A DNA stretch of 15,795 bases, taken from the NCBI GenBank assembly GCA_947441745.1, contig CANEUJ010000025.1, forward strand, positions 1 to 15,795, in the 5' to 3' direction. The position numbers were made by a program, and so were the translations under genes. Below, one piece after another: positions 7,442 through 14,349 of the stretch. The notes beneath the pieces are model-generated. The model saw only the letters and a program-made list of their open reading frames with translations. It searched no databases and was not told the DNA's origin. The DNA is from Neisseriaceae bacterium (GTDB taxonomy: Bacteria > Pseudomonadota > Gammaproteobacteria > Burkholderiales > UBA11063). Position 1 is the stretch's first letter. Each line of letters starts with the position of its first letter.

Positions 7442-8422
7442 TTAGCCTAATAAATAACTTACAGCAATACGCTCTTCAAGTAGTTCATTATAAGTGGCAG
7501 TGATTCTAGAGCGACTAAACTCACTGATTTCTAGTCCTTTTACAATTTCGTATTTACCGTCTTTACAAGTAACTGGATATCCAAAAATTACCCCTTCAGG
7601 AATTCCATAACTACCATCACTTGGAATACCCATAGTTACCCAATCACCTGCAGGAGTACCTAATACCCAGTCACGGATATGGTCAATTGCCGCGTTTGCA
7701 GCTGATGCAGCTGAAGATAGCCCGCGAGCTTCAATAATTGCAGCACCACGTTTTTGGACAGTTGGTATAAAGTCATTCTCTAACCAAGCTTGGTCTACTA
7801 GAGATGAGGCTTTAACTCCAGCAACATCGGCATGGAAAATATCAGGGTATTGTGTAGCTGAATGATTACCCCAAACGATAATTTTTTTAACGTCTGTTAC
7901 ATGTTTGGCGGTTTTATTAGCTATTTGACTAATAGCACGGTTATGATCAAGACGTAACATAGCTGAGAAATTACTTGGATTTAATCCTTTAGCATTTTTC
8001 ATGGCTATATAAGCATTAGTATTTGCAGGGTTTCCTACAACCAATACTTTTACATCCTTTTTAGCTACACTAGCTAAAGCCTTACCTTGAGTAGTAAAGA
8101 TAGCACCGTTTGCTTCAAGTAAGTCTTTACGTTCCATTCCTTTACTTCTAGGACGTGCTCCAACTAGTATCGCAATATCGGCGTCAAGAAATGCAACATA
8201 TGGGTCATGGCTAATAGTTATACCATGAAGTAGTGGGAACGCACAATCATCAAGTTCCATAACTACACCTTTAAGTGCTGGAATTGAAGTTTCAATATCA
8301 AGTAATTGTAAAATAATTGGTTGATCAGCACCTAGCATATCGCCACTTGCAATACGGAACAATAAACTATAACTAATCTGACCTGCAGATCCAGTAACTG
8401 CAACTTTAACTGGTGACTTCAT
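7442..8422 (-). CDS. mdh: Malate dehydrogenase (NAD-dependent)
   Basis: A 326-residue TCA-cycle enzyme interconverting malate and oxaloacetate. It is of the GSAGQI type found in betaproteobacteria and relatives, not the E. coli GAAGGIG type. Visible motifs: the Rossmann loop TGSAGQISYSLL (10-21), Asp42 (LLDIE) for NAD ribose binding, the mobile-loop arginines in GARPRSKGMERKDLLEANG (88-106), GNPANTNA (130-137), LDHNRA (158-163, Asp159 and Arg162), and the catalytic His187 in WGNHSATQYPD. The start is taken at 8422 because AGGAG (8435-8431) is 8 nt away; the ATG two codons upstream, at 8428, is only 2 nt from it. prfB follows 13 nt downstream. Confidence 0.96.
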   Translation of the reverse strand: MKSPVKVAVTGSAGQISYSLLFRIASGDMLGADQPIILQLLDIETSIPALKGVVMELDDCAFPLLHGITISHDPYVAFLDADIAILVGARPRSKGMERKDLLEANGAIFTTQGKALASVAKKDVKVLVVGNPANTNAYIAMKNAKGLNPSNFSAMLRLDHNRAISQIANKTAKHVTDVKKIIVWGNHSATQYPDIFHADVAGVKASSLVDQAWLENDFIPTVQKRGAAIIEARGLSSAASAANAAIDHIRDWVLGTPAGDWVTMGIPSDGSYGIPEGVIFGYPVTCKDGKYEIVKGLEISEFSRSRITATYNELLEERIAVSYLLG

Positions 8423-8430
8423 AAACATAA

Positions 8431-8435
8431 CTCCT
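8431..8435 (-). promoter_or_regulatory. mdh: Ribosome binding site deciding the mdh start
   Basis: AGGAG on the minus strand is followed after 2 nt by an ATG (8428) and after 8 nt by a second in-frame ATG (8422). Only the second has normal spacing, and the protein starting there (MKSPVKVAVTGSAG) is the usual family N-terminus. Confidence 0.7.
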
Positions 8436-8511
8436 AAGGGATAAAAATAAAATTAAGCTGTATTTTAGCAAAAAAAAAGAGTTTTATGTAATTAATTATA
8501 TTATCGCTTTC

Positions 8512-8540
8512 TTGGTTTCTAGGGTAAAATACGGTTTAAT
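8512..8540 (+). promoter_or_regulatory. Candidate lgt-recQ promoter
   Basis: TTGGTT (8512-8517) and TTTAAT (8535-8540) are 17 bp apart in the 184-bp gap between divergent mdh and lgt, about 65 bp ahead of the lgt start. The -10 matches 5 of 6 and the -35 matches 3 of 6. An imperfect direct repeat sharing TAATTAAC (8540-8547 and 8556-8563, 16-bp period) follows immediately and could be an operator or simply AT-rich sequence. Confidence 0.3.
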
Positions 8541-8606
8541 AATTAACAAAGTTAGTAATTAACTGTATTTGTTAACCATTTATTTTATTAAAGGTAATAA
8601 AAATTT

Positions 8607-9413
8607 ATGTTAATGTATCCACAAATTAATCCAGTTATGTTAAATCTTGGTATATTTAAAATCCATTGGTATGGTTTTATGTATATGTTAGGGTTTTTAT
8701 TCTTTTTATTTGTCGGTAAATGGTGGGTTAAGAAATATCAACATCCATTTATTACGCCTAAGATAATTGATGATATGCTTCTCTATGGTGTGCTTGGGGT
8801 AGTGCTTGGGGGGCGACTTGGTTATTGTTTATTTTATCAACCAGCTTATTTTGTTAATCATCCCTTAGATATATTAAAAACATGGGATGGTGGCATGTCA
8901 TTTCATGGTGGTATGCTTGGGGTATTTGTTGCTATATATTTATTTGCTCATAAACTTCATCGTAGATTTTTTGAAATTAGTGACTTTTTAGCACCACTTA
9001 TGCCTGCGGCATTATTTTTTGGACGTATTGGTAATTTTATAAATGGCGAATTATGGGGTAAGTTATGTAGTCCAGGTCTACCTTGGGGTATGGTGTTTCC
9101 GCAGTCTGGAGTAATGCTACCACGTCATCCATCAGAACTATATGAAGCACTTGGAGAAGGGCTAATACTACTGGTGGTTCTTTGGGTTTATGCAACTAAG
9201 CCACGAAAGGTAGGGCAGGTTTCAGCAGTATTTATGATAGGCTATGGTATCATTCGGTTTGTTATTGAACACTTTCGTGAGCCCGATTCATTTTTGGTGG
9301 GTTTTACCGCTAAAACAGGGTTATCAATGGGTCAGTGGCTATGTGTGCCAATGATAATAGTTGGTGTAATTATCTACTATGTTGCGACTAAGAAAGCCAT
9401 TGAGCTCAAATAA
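8607..9413 (+). CDS. lgt: Prolipoprotein diacylglyceryl transferase
   Basis: An integral inner-membrane enzyme of 268 residues that moves diacylglycerol from phosphatidylglycerol to the lipobox cysteine of prolipoproteins, the first step of lipoprotein maturation. Family landmarks are all present: IHWYG (19-23), GGRLGYCLFY (68-77), WDGGMSFHGGMLGV (93-106), the signature GRIGNFINGELWG (139-151) with Arg140 and Asn143, PRHPSELYEALGEG (172-185), and GYGIIRFVIEHFREPD (212-227) with Arg224 in the position of the essential E. coli Arg239. Several hydrophobic helices alternate with these loops. AAGG at 8591-8594 serves the ATG at 8607; ATG 8613 is an alternative start. The 3' end overlaps recQ by 35 bp. 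Likely substrates in this window are the two lipobox proteins at 2992-4497 and 4944-6212. Confidence 0.97.
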   Translation: MLMYPQINPVMLNLGIFKIHWYGFMYMLGFLFFLFVGKWWVKKYQHPFITPKIIDDMLLYGVLGVVLGGRLGYCLFYQPAYFVNHPLDILKTWDGGMSFHGGMLGVFVAIYLFAHKLHRRFFEISDFLAPLMPAALFFGRIGNFINGELWGKLCSPGLPWGMVFPQSGVMLPRHPSELYEALGEGLILLVVLWVYATKPRKVGQVSAVFMIGYGIIRFVIEHFREPDSFLVGFTAKTGLSMGQWLCVPMIIVGVIIYYVATKKAIELK

Positions 9414-11190
9414 AGATCTCCATGGTATCCTAAACCAAGTATTTGGGTATACCAGTTTTCGTGGAGAACAACAGCAGATAATAGAGCATGTAATTGCAGG
9501 TGGCAGTGCTTTTGTACTAATGCCAACTGGTAGTGGAAAGTCATTATGCTATCAAATCCCAGCTATTGTTTTAGATGGTGTAGCAATTGTTGTCTCACCA
9601 TTAATCTCTTTAATGCAAGATCAAGTGGCTACTTTAAAAGAGCTGGGAGTAACCGCTTCTTATATTGCCTCCAATCTTGATTATCCAGAAATTCAGGATA
9701 TATTTACCAATATCCGTAAAGGACAGGTTAAACTACTTTATATAACACCTGAACGTGCAAATTCAGAATGGTTTTTAGGCTTTATAGCAAATATTAAAAT
9801 TAGTCTATTTGCAGTTGATGAAGCCCATTGCATTTCACATTGGGGGCATGACTTTCGTCCTGAATATCAAAAATTATCAGTTTTGGTACGTAATTTCCCC
9901 GATGTACCACGATTGGCACTAACAGCTACAGCAGATCATTATACCAAGACTGATATCCTTCATTATCTGGGACTTAAAGAAGCTCCACAATTTAGTGCCT
10001 CATTTCTTAGACCTAATCTAATCTATATGGTGAATGAAAAAAATAATGGTAAAAAGCAGTTACTTGATTTTCTAAAAGAACATCCTCTTGAGTCTGGGAT
10101 TATCTATTGTAGTTCCAGATCACGGGTTGATGCTTTAAGTGAATTTCTAATTAATGAAGGTTATAAATCCAAAGCTTATCACGCAGGGCTTAGTAATGAA
10201 ATACGGGAAATGAATCAACGCGAATTTTTACAAAGCAATAATAATATAATGGTTGCAACTATCGCTTTTGGGCTTGGTATTGATAAACCAGATGTTAGGT
10301 TTGTATACCATTTTGATATGCCATCTAGTATTGATAGCTTTTATCAAGAGTCAGGACGTGCTGGTCGTGATGGTATGAGTGCTATTAGTGTTATTAGTTT
10401 TGGGTTTAAAGAAATACTAGAAATTAGTCAAAGAATCATACTATCTGAAGCAAGTGAACTTAAGAAAAAGTATGAATTATCAAAACTAAAAAAAATAATC
10501 CAATTTTGTGATACTAATACTTGTCGCGTGCAAAAACTACTTAGCCTCCTAGGTGAAGAGATTGGATCTTGTGGAAAATGTGATAATTGTATTAATCCTC
10601 CAAAATTAATTGATGCTACTATTTTGACACAGAAAATTCTTTCAACTATTTATCGTTTGAATCAAAAATTTGGAACTACACATATAGTAGATGTTTTAAG
10701 GGGTAAGTCAACTATAAATATCCAAATTTGGGAGCATCATCGTCTATCTACCTTTGGGCTATGTAATGAATATAATAGTAAGGATTTAAGGCGTACAATT
10801 AGGCAATTATATTGTAAAGGAATAATTGATATAGATTATCAAACTAGTAATCTAAAACTAAATGATAAATCTTTACCAATTTTAAGAGGTAAAGAAGATA
10901 TTCTTTTAGCAAAATCGGGATATCATTTAAATACACGATCTATAACAGATATTTGGTTAAGAACAGAGCTGGAGGAGCGTTTATATAGAGATATTGTTAT
11001 GTGGCGTCATAATAAAGCAGTTAGCCACAAAGTATCGCATCATGCGATTTTATCGGATAAGACATTATATGAGATAGTTAGAGAAAAACCATCTGATATA
11101 GATGGTTTAAGTTGTATATATGGTATAGGTCAGATAAAACTTACTAGATTCGGCAAAGATTTACTTAATCTAGTATCGTGTTATAAATAA
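9379..11190 (+). CDS. recQ: ATP-dependent DNA helicase RecQ
   Basis: A 3'-5' DNA helicase of the RecF recombination pathway, 603 residues and full length. Helicase motifs: FGYTSFRGEQ (22-31, motif 0), Walker A MPTGSGKS (48-55), DEAH (147-150), aromatic-rich loop CISHWGHDFRPEY (151-163), TAT (182-184), and motif VI QESGRAGRDG (323-332). The zinc-binding cysteines are C382, C398, C401 and C404. An RQC winged helix follows (about 410-520). The C-terminal HRDC domain (about 525-600) has VSHHAILSDKTLYEI and IYGIGQIKLTRFG. ATG 9379 has no Shine-Dalgarno but puts motif 0 at the E. coli distance; a TTG at 9400 is an alternative. The 35-bp overlap with lgt suggests coupled translation. The stop overlaps the end of convergent fba by 10 bp. 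Confidence 0.96.
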   Translation: MLRLRKPLSSNKDLHGILNQVFGYTSFRGEQQQIIEHVIAGGSAFVLMPTGSGKSLCYQIPAIVLDGVAIVVSPLISLMQDQVATLKELGVTASYIASNLDYPEIQDIFTNIRKGQVKLLYITPERANSEWFLGFIANIKISLFAVDEAHCISHWGHDFRPEYQKLSVLVRNFPDVPRLALTATADHYTKTDILHYLGLKEAPQFSASFLRPNLIYMVNEKNNGKKQLLDFLKEHPLESGIIYCSSRSRVDALSEFLINEGYKSKAYHAGLSNEIREMNQREFLQSNNNIMVATIAFGLGIDKPDVRFVYHFDMPSSIDSFYQESGRAGRDGMSAISVISFGFKEILEISQRIILSEASELKKKYELSKLKKIIQFCDTNTCRVQKLLSLLGEEIGSCGKCDNCINPPKLIDATILTQKILSTIYRLNQKFGTTHIVDVLRGKSTINIQIWEHHRLSTFGLCNEYNSKDLRRTIRQLYCKGIIDIDYQTSNLKLNDKSLPILRGKEDILLAKSGYHLNTRSITDIWLRTELEERLYRDIVMWRHNKAVSHKVSHHAILSDKTLYEIVREKPSDIDGLSCIYGIGQIKLTRFGKDLLNLVSCYK

Positions 11191-12218
11191 CTTTTTGCCA
11201 TGGTTCTTAGTTTTTGAGGTTTGATTTTACTAGCATTACCAGCACAGCCAAATGCAATAAATCTATCTTGACATAGTTGTTTTGCTGCGTTTTTGGCGGC
11301 GATAAGATATTGTCTTGGGTCAAAACAATCAGGTTTTTTATTTAGGTATTCACGAACTGCACCTGTCATTGCCAATCTAATATCGGTATCAATATTAATT
11401 TTACGCACTCCAAATTTGATAGCGGTTTGAATTTCTTCAACAGGAACACCGTAAGTTTCCTTAATAACACCGCCATTATCACGAATTATTTTAAGCCATT
11501 CTTGAGGTACGGAGCTTGAACCATGCATGACTAAGTGGGTGTTTGGTATTGCAGCGTGGATTTTTTTAACTTGTTCAATTGCTAAAATATCCCCAGTTGG
11601 TTTACGACTAAATTTATAAGCACCATGAGAAGTTCCAATTGCGATAGCTAGGGCATCAACCCCTGAGTATTTGACAAAATCTTGTGCTTGATTAGGATCT
11701 GTTAATAATTGATTTATACTAAGAGTACCTTCAAACCCTTGACCATCTTCTTCACCGCCTTGCCCAGTTTCTAAAGAGCCAAGGCATCCTAATTCGCCTT
11801 CAACAGATACACCGATAGCATGAGCCATTTCAACTACTTTTTTGGTAACATCAAGATTATATTCATAGCTACTTGGGGTTTTACCATCAGCTAACAGTGA
11901 GCCATCCATCATAACTGAGGAAAATCCTAATTGCATTGCTTGGATACACACACTAGGTGATGCTCCATGATCTTGGTGCATTACTACTGGAATATCTGGG
12001 TATTGTTCTATAGCTCCTAGAATTAGGTGTTGTAGAAATTCTTCCCCAGCATATTTACGAGCTCCAGCTGAAGCTTGAAGAATAACTGGTGAGTCAGTTT
12101 CTGTTGCTGCTTCCATAATAGCTTGAACCTGTTCAAGGTTGTTTACATTAAATGCTGGAACACCGTATATATTCTCAGCCGCATGATCTAAAATTTGACG
12201 TAATGATACTAGTGCCAT
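11181..12218 (-). CDS. fba: Fructose-bisphosphate aldolase, class II (Calvin-cycle subtype)
   Basis: A zinc-dependent aldolase of 345 residues that cleaves or forms fructose-1,6-bisphosphate in glycolysis and gluconeogenesis. Motifs: YGVPAFNVNN (18-27), HQDHG (81-85, catalytic Asp83 and zinc ligand His84), SVEGELGCLGSLETG (138-152), GTSHGAYK (195-202, His198), MHGSSSVP (231-238, His232) and NIDTDIR (275-281, phosphate binding). Length and the insert GGEEDGQGFEGTL (154-166) fit the subtype named after Calvin-cycle operons. No other carbon-fixation gene is nearby, and many non-autotrophic betaproteobacteria use this subtype for glycolysis. AGGAG lies about 11 nt ahead of the start. Its last 10 bp overlap recQ; I see no terminator hairpin there. 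Confidence 0.97.
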   Translation of the reverse strand: MALVSLRQILDHAAENIYGVPAFNVNNLEQVQAIMEAATETDSPVILQASAGARKYAGEEFLQHLILGAIEQYPDIPVVMHQDHGASPSVCIQAMQLGFSSVMMDGSLLADGKTPSSYEYNLDVTKKVVEMAHAIGVSVEGELGCLGSLETGQGGEEDGQGFEGTLSINQLLTDPNQAQDFVKYSGVDALAIAIGTSHGAYKFSRKPTGDILAIEQVKKIHAAIPNTHLVMHGSSSVPQEWLKIIRDNGGVIKETYGVPVEEIQTAIKFGVRKINIDTDIRLAMTGAVREYLNKKPDCFDPRQYLIAAKNAAKQLCQDRFIAFGCAGNASKIKPQKLRTMAKSYL

Positions 12219-12488
12219 ATTACGATTTTCTCCTATCTTATATTAATTTCTCGCACAATTTTTTTTGGGTTTTTTTGTTCAGTACTAGTATTTTAGTCGA
12301 ATTTGAGAGCTTTGATGAAAGTATTTTAATTTATTAAATGATGCAGATTAAGATGTGAAGTATTACTTAACTTGAAATGGAGGTTTTAAGATTTGTATCA
12401 AAGATGCTGAGGTATTAAAAAAAGAAAGTGGCTTTATTATTGTAAAAGTTCCATGGTATAATAACGTTAATGTTACAGAAAGATTATT
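12219..12488. other. Intergenic region between divergent fba and the membrane-protein gene
   Basis: This 270-bp gap is the longest non-coding stretch in the window. It holds two T-runs on the plus strand (8 T at 12259-12266 and 7 T at 12270-12276), centred about 10.5 bp apart, which should bend the DNA. Near the right end is the extended -10 promoter of the next gene. No clear fba promoter, no RNA gene and no convincing small gene was found; the open frame running in from fba is its antisense shadow. Confidence 0.6.
12454..12462 (+). promoter_or_regulatory. Extended -10 promoter of the BPSS1780-like gene
   Basis: TGGTATAAT is a full extended -10 element (TGn plus consensus TATAAT). The expected start of transcription near 12469 leaves a leader of about 20 nt before the ATG at 12489. 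The -35 region (TTATTA at 17 bp) is poor, which is normal for this promoter type. Confidence 0.6.
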
Positions 12489-13148
12489 ATGTTACTTATA
12501 AATCGAAGTGTTGAATTAAAATCGAGTTTAGAATGGATAAAAGCAAGTTTTACTATTTTTCGTGAGAAACCATTACAGTTTATGGTGTTGGGCTTTTTTA
12601 GTACTTTAGTGTCGCTACTCCCACTGTTGGGGGCGTTTATGGCACCATTGTTTTTAGTTAGATTTGCAGTTATTACCCAAAAAATAGAACAAAATGAGCC
12701 AGTATTATTTAGTGCGATTTTTGATGATTTTTTTGCTAATCATCAAGTGATAAGACTTGCATTCGTTAATCTTACAATTACTCTTATTATTTTTGTGCTT
12801 CAGTATATTTTAGAATACAAGTTTAAACTCAATGGGATGAACCTAAAATCGTCTCCTTTATCGCCATTAAATTTAATATTTTTTATACCATCTTTGATCT
12901 TACAGATGGCTCTATGGCTATCACCATTAATTTGCTTATTTAATCCAAATATAGAGCCACTATCAGCGATGGTAATGAGTATCAAAGCTTGTGGATTTAA
13001 TATAGTGACCTTACTGGTTTATTCAATATTAATAATTTTCTTTACTATTATTGCTATTTTACCAATTGGTCTAGGACTGTTAGTATGGCTACCTATGATG
13101 AGTATTATTACTTACTTTATCTATAGAAGTGTTTTTATTAATAATTAG
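12489..13148 (+). CDS. Multi-pass membrane protein, BPSS1780-like
   Basis: A 219-residue integral membrane protein. A short amphipathic N-terminus with SSLEWIKASFTIFREKPLQF is followed by hydrophobic segments at about 31-58, 88-108, 128-150 and 172-208. The pattern of W-I-K-x-(S/G)-F-x-x-F-x-x-x-P at the start, PLLGAFMAPLF in the first hairpin, and a final P-x-x-x-x-x-x-YFIYRSVF is what I associate with the BPSS1780 family of betaproteobacterial membrane proteins, whose function is unknown. No enzyme or transporter motif was seen. The ribosome site is weak (GAAAG). The gene appears monocistronic, converging on hldA with 68 bp between them and no strong terminator. The family label is from pattern memory and is less certain than the membrane topology. 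Confidence 0.65.
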   Translation: MLLINRSVELKSSLEWIKASFTIFREKPLQFMVLGFFSTLVSLLPLLGAFMAPLFLVRFAVITQKIEQNEPVLFSAIFDDFFANHQVIRLAFVNLTITLIIFVLQYILEYKFKLNGMNLKSSPLSPLNLIFFIPSLILQMALWLSPLICLFNPNIEPLSAMVMSIKACGFNIVTLLVYSILIIFFTIIAILPIGLGLLVWLPMMSIITYFIYRSVFINN

Positions 13149-13216
13149 ATTGCAAGGCAGAACCAAACCACCTATTTATACTGCTTAAAACTGTATTCTT
13201 AGGTATTCTAGTTTAT

Positions 13217-14185
13217 TTAGTTAGGATTAGATAGTTTATCTAATAACTCGTTTTTACTAAGAGTAGCAGTACCAACTTTACCAACTACTATACCTGCGGC
13301 AATATTAGCTAAAAGTACCGCATCTTCAATTTCAATACCATTAACAAGCATAAGTGCTAGAGTTGCAATAACAGTATCTCCAGCACCAGAAACATCATAT
13401 ACTTCCTGAGCAACTGTTGGGTAACTCGTAACGCCTTTATTGCTAAATAGACTCATGCCTTCTTCACTACGAGTAATAAGTAGATGTTCAAGTTTTAGGT
13501 CTTGTTTTAGTCTTAGGGCTTTAGCTTGTAATTCTTCTTCATTATTCCAGTCACCAACCGCATCTCTTAGTTCGCTTTTGTTTGGGGTTAATAAAGTGGC
13601 ATTAGTGTATTTTGAATAATCACTACCTTTAGGGTCGATTAAAACACGTTTATTGTATTTATTAGCTATTTCTACCATCTTTGAGGTGTGAGTTAAGCCA
13701 CCTTTTCCATAATCTGATAAAATTACTATGTCATAATCATTGATTATCATAGCATAAGTATCTAACACTTCAGATAAAATTTCATGAGATGGCTTTTCTT
13801 CAAAATCAATACGAATAAGTTGTTGGTTACGAGCTAATACTCGAAGTTTAACTATAGTACTTATAGTGTCATCAACTTTAAGTATGGAGTTAATACCGTA
13901 TTGTTTAAGTACATTCTCCAAATCCACTGCAGCTCCATCATTTCCAACTACTGATAATAGAGTCACATTGCCACCAAGAGTGGCAATGTTACGAGCTACG
14001 TTAGCGGCGCCTCCAGGGCGATCTTCAGTTTTACCAATTTTGGCTATAGGAACTGGTGCTTCAGGTGATATTCGTTGCACTTCACCAAACCAGTATTTAT
14101 CAAGCATTACATCACCAACAACTAATACCCGATTTTGGTCTAATGGGGATTTTATTTTATCAATTACTGTTTGTGATAAATGCAT
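13217..14185 (-). CDS. hldA: D-glycero-beta-D-manno-heptose-7-phosphate kinase
   Basis: A PfkB-family kinase of 322 residues that phosphorylates heptose 7-phosphate at position 1, an early step toward ADP-heptose for the LPS inner core. It has only the RfaE domain I; E. coli HldE carries a nucleotidyltransferase domain as well, so a separate HldC must be encoded elsewhere. Motifs: VVGDVMLDKYWFGEVQRISP (22-41), EAPVP (42-46), RPGGAANVARNIATLGG (56-72), DPKGSDYSKY (184-193), TPNKSEL (200-206), and the ATP/anion-hole motif DVSGAGDT (264-271) with catalytic base Asp270. GGAG (14196-14193) is 7 nt ahead of the ATG. It is divergent from mgtA. Confidence 0.95.
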   Translation of the reverse strand: MHLSQTVIDKIKSPLDQNRVLVVGDVMLDKYWFGEVQRISPEAPVPIAKIGKTEDRPGGAANVARNIATLGGNVTLLSVVGNDGAAVDLENVLKQYGINSILKVDDTISTIVKLRVLARNQQLIRIDFEEKPSHEILSEVLDTYAMIINDYDIVILSDYGKGGLTHTSKMVEIANKYNKRVLIDPKGSDYSKYTNATLLTPNKSELRDAVGDWNNEEELQAKALRLKQDLKLEHLLITRSEEGMSLFSNKGVTSYPTVAQEVYDVSGAGDTVIATLALMLVNGIEIEDAVLLANIAAGIVVGKVGTATLSKNELLDKLSNPN

Positions 14186-14221
14186 AAGTTATCTCCAAGG
14201 ATATATATTAACTAATGCATT

Positions 14222-14234
14222 ATTATACATTATA
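14222..14234 (-). promoter_or_regulatory. Candidate hldA -10 region (two TATAAT boxes)
   Basis: On the minus strand TATAAT occurs at 14234-14229 and again at 14227-14222, 37-49 bp ahead of the hldA start. No convincing -35 box stands 16-18 bp upstream of either, so which one is used, if any, is unclear. Confidence 0.35.
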
Positions 14235-14291
14235 GTAAACAATGTAGTGCCTGCGATTAAATCAATGGTTGAAAATTTTTACAGGTTAATA

Positions 14292-14324
14292 GTTTTAATA
14301 TCGGTTAAAATAACGTGATATAAA
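14292..14324 (+). promoter_or_regulatory. Candidate mgtA promoter with PhoP-box-like direct repeat
   Basis: GTTTTA-ATATC-GGTTAA (14292-14308) forms a direct hexamer repeat with an 11-bp period, close to the PhoP box pattern (T/G)GTTTA-N5-(T/G)GTTTA. Ten bases further comes TGATATAAA (14316-14324), an extended -10 with TATAAA. In PhoP-activated promoters the box takes the place of a -35 at about this distance. Two more GGTTAA copies lie at 14284 and 14333. Transcription would begin near 14331, leaving almost no leader, so there is no room for an E. coli-type mgtA leader riboswitch. Confidence 0.4.
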
Positions 14325-14349
14325 TAATTTATGGTTAAATAGGGTGGCT

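Noticed and set aside
12152..12337. Short plus-strand frame running from inside fba into the gap
   Set aside because: It starts within the antisense of fba and has no Shine-Dalgarno; its translation shows no known pattern.
12377..12418. GGAGG followed by a 13-codon reading frame in the fba upstream gap
   Set aside because: The GGAGG lies inside, not before, the frame starting at 12377, and no later start at proper spacing gives more than a few codons.
13149..13216. Possible terminator between the BPSS1780-like gene and hldA
   Set aside because: Only a weak bulged pairing (CAG with CTG) was found and no T-tract follows it.
13866..14318. Open frame of 150 codons on the plus strand
   Set aside because: It lies antisense to hldA, whose protein is clearly real, and has no ribosome site or recognisable domain.
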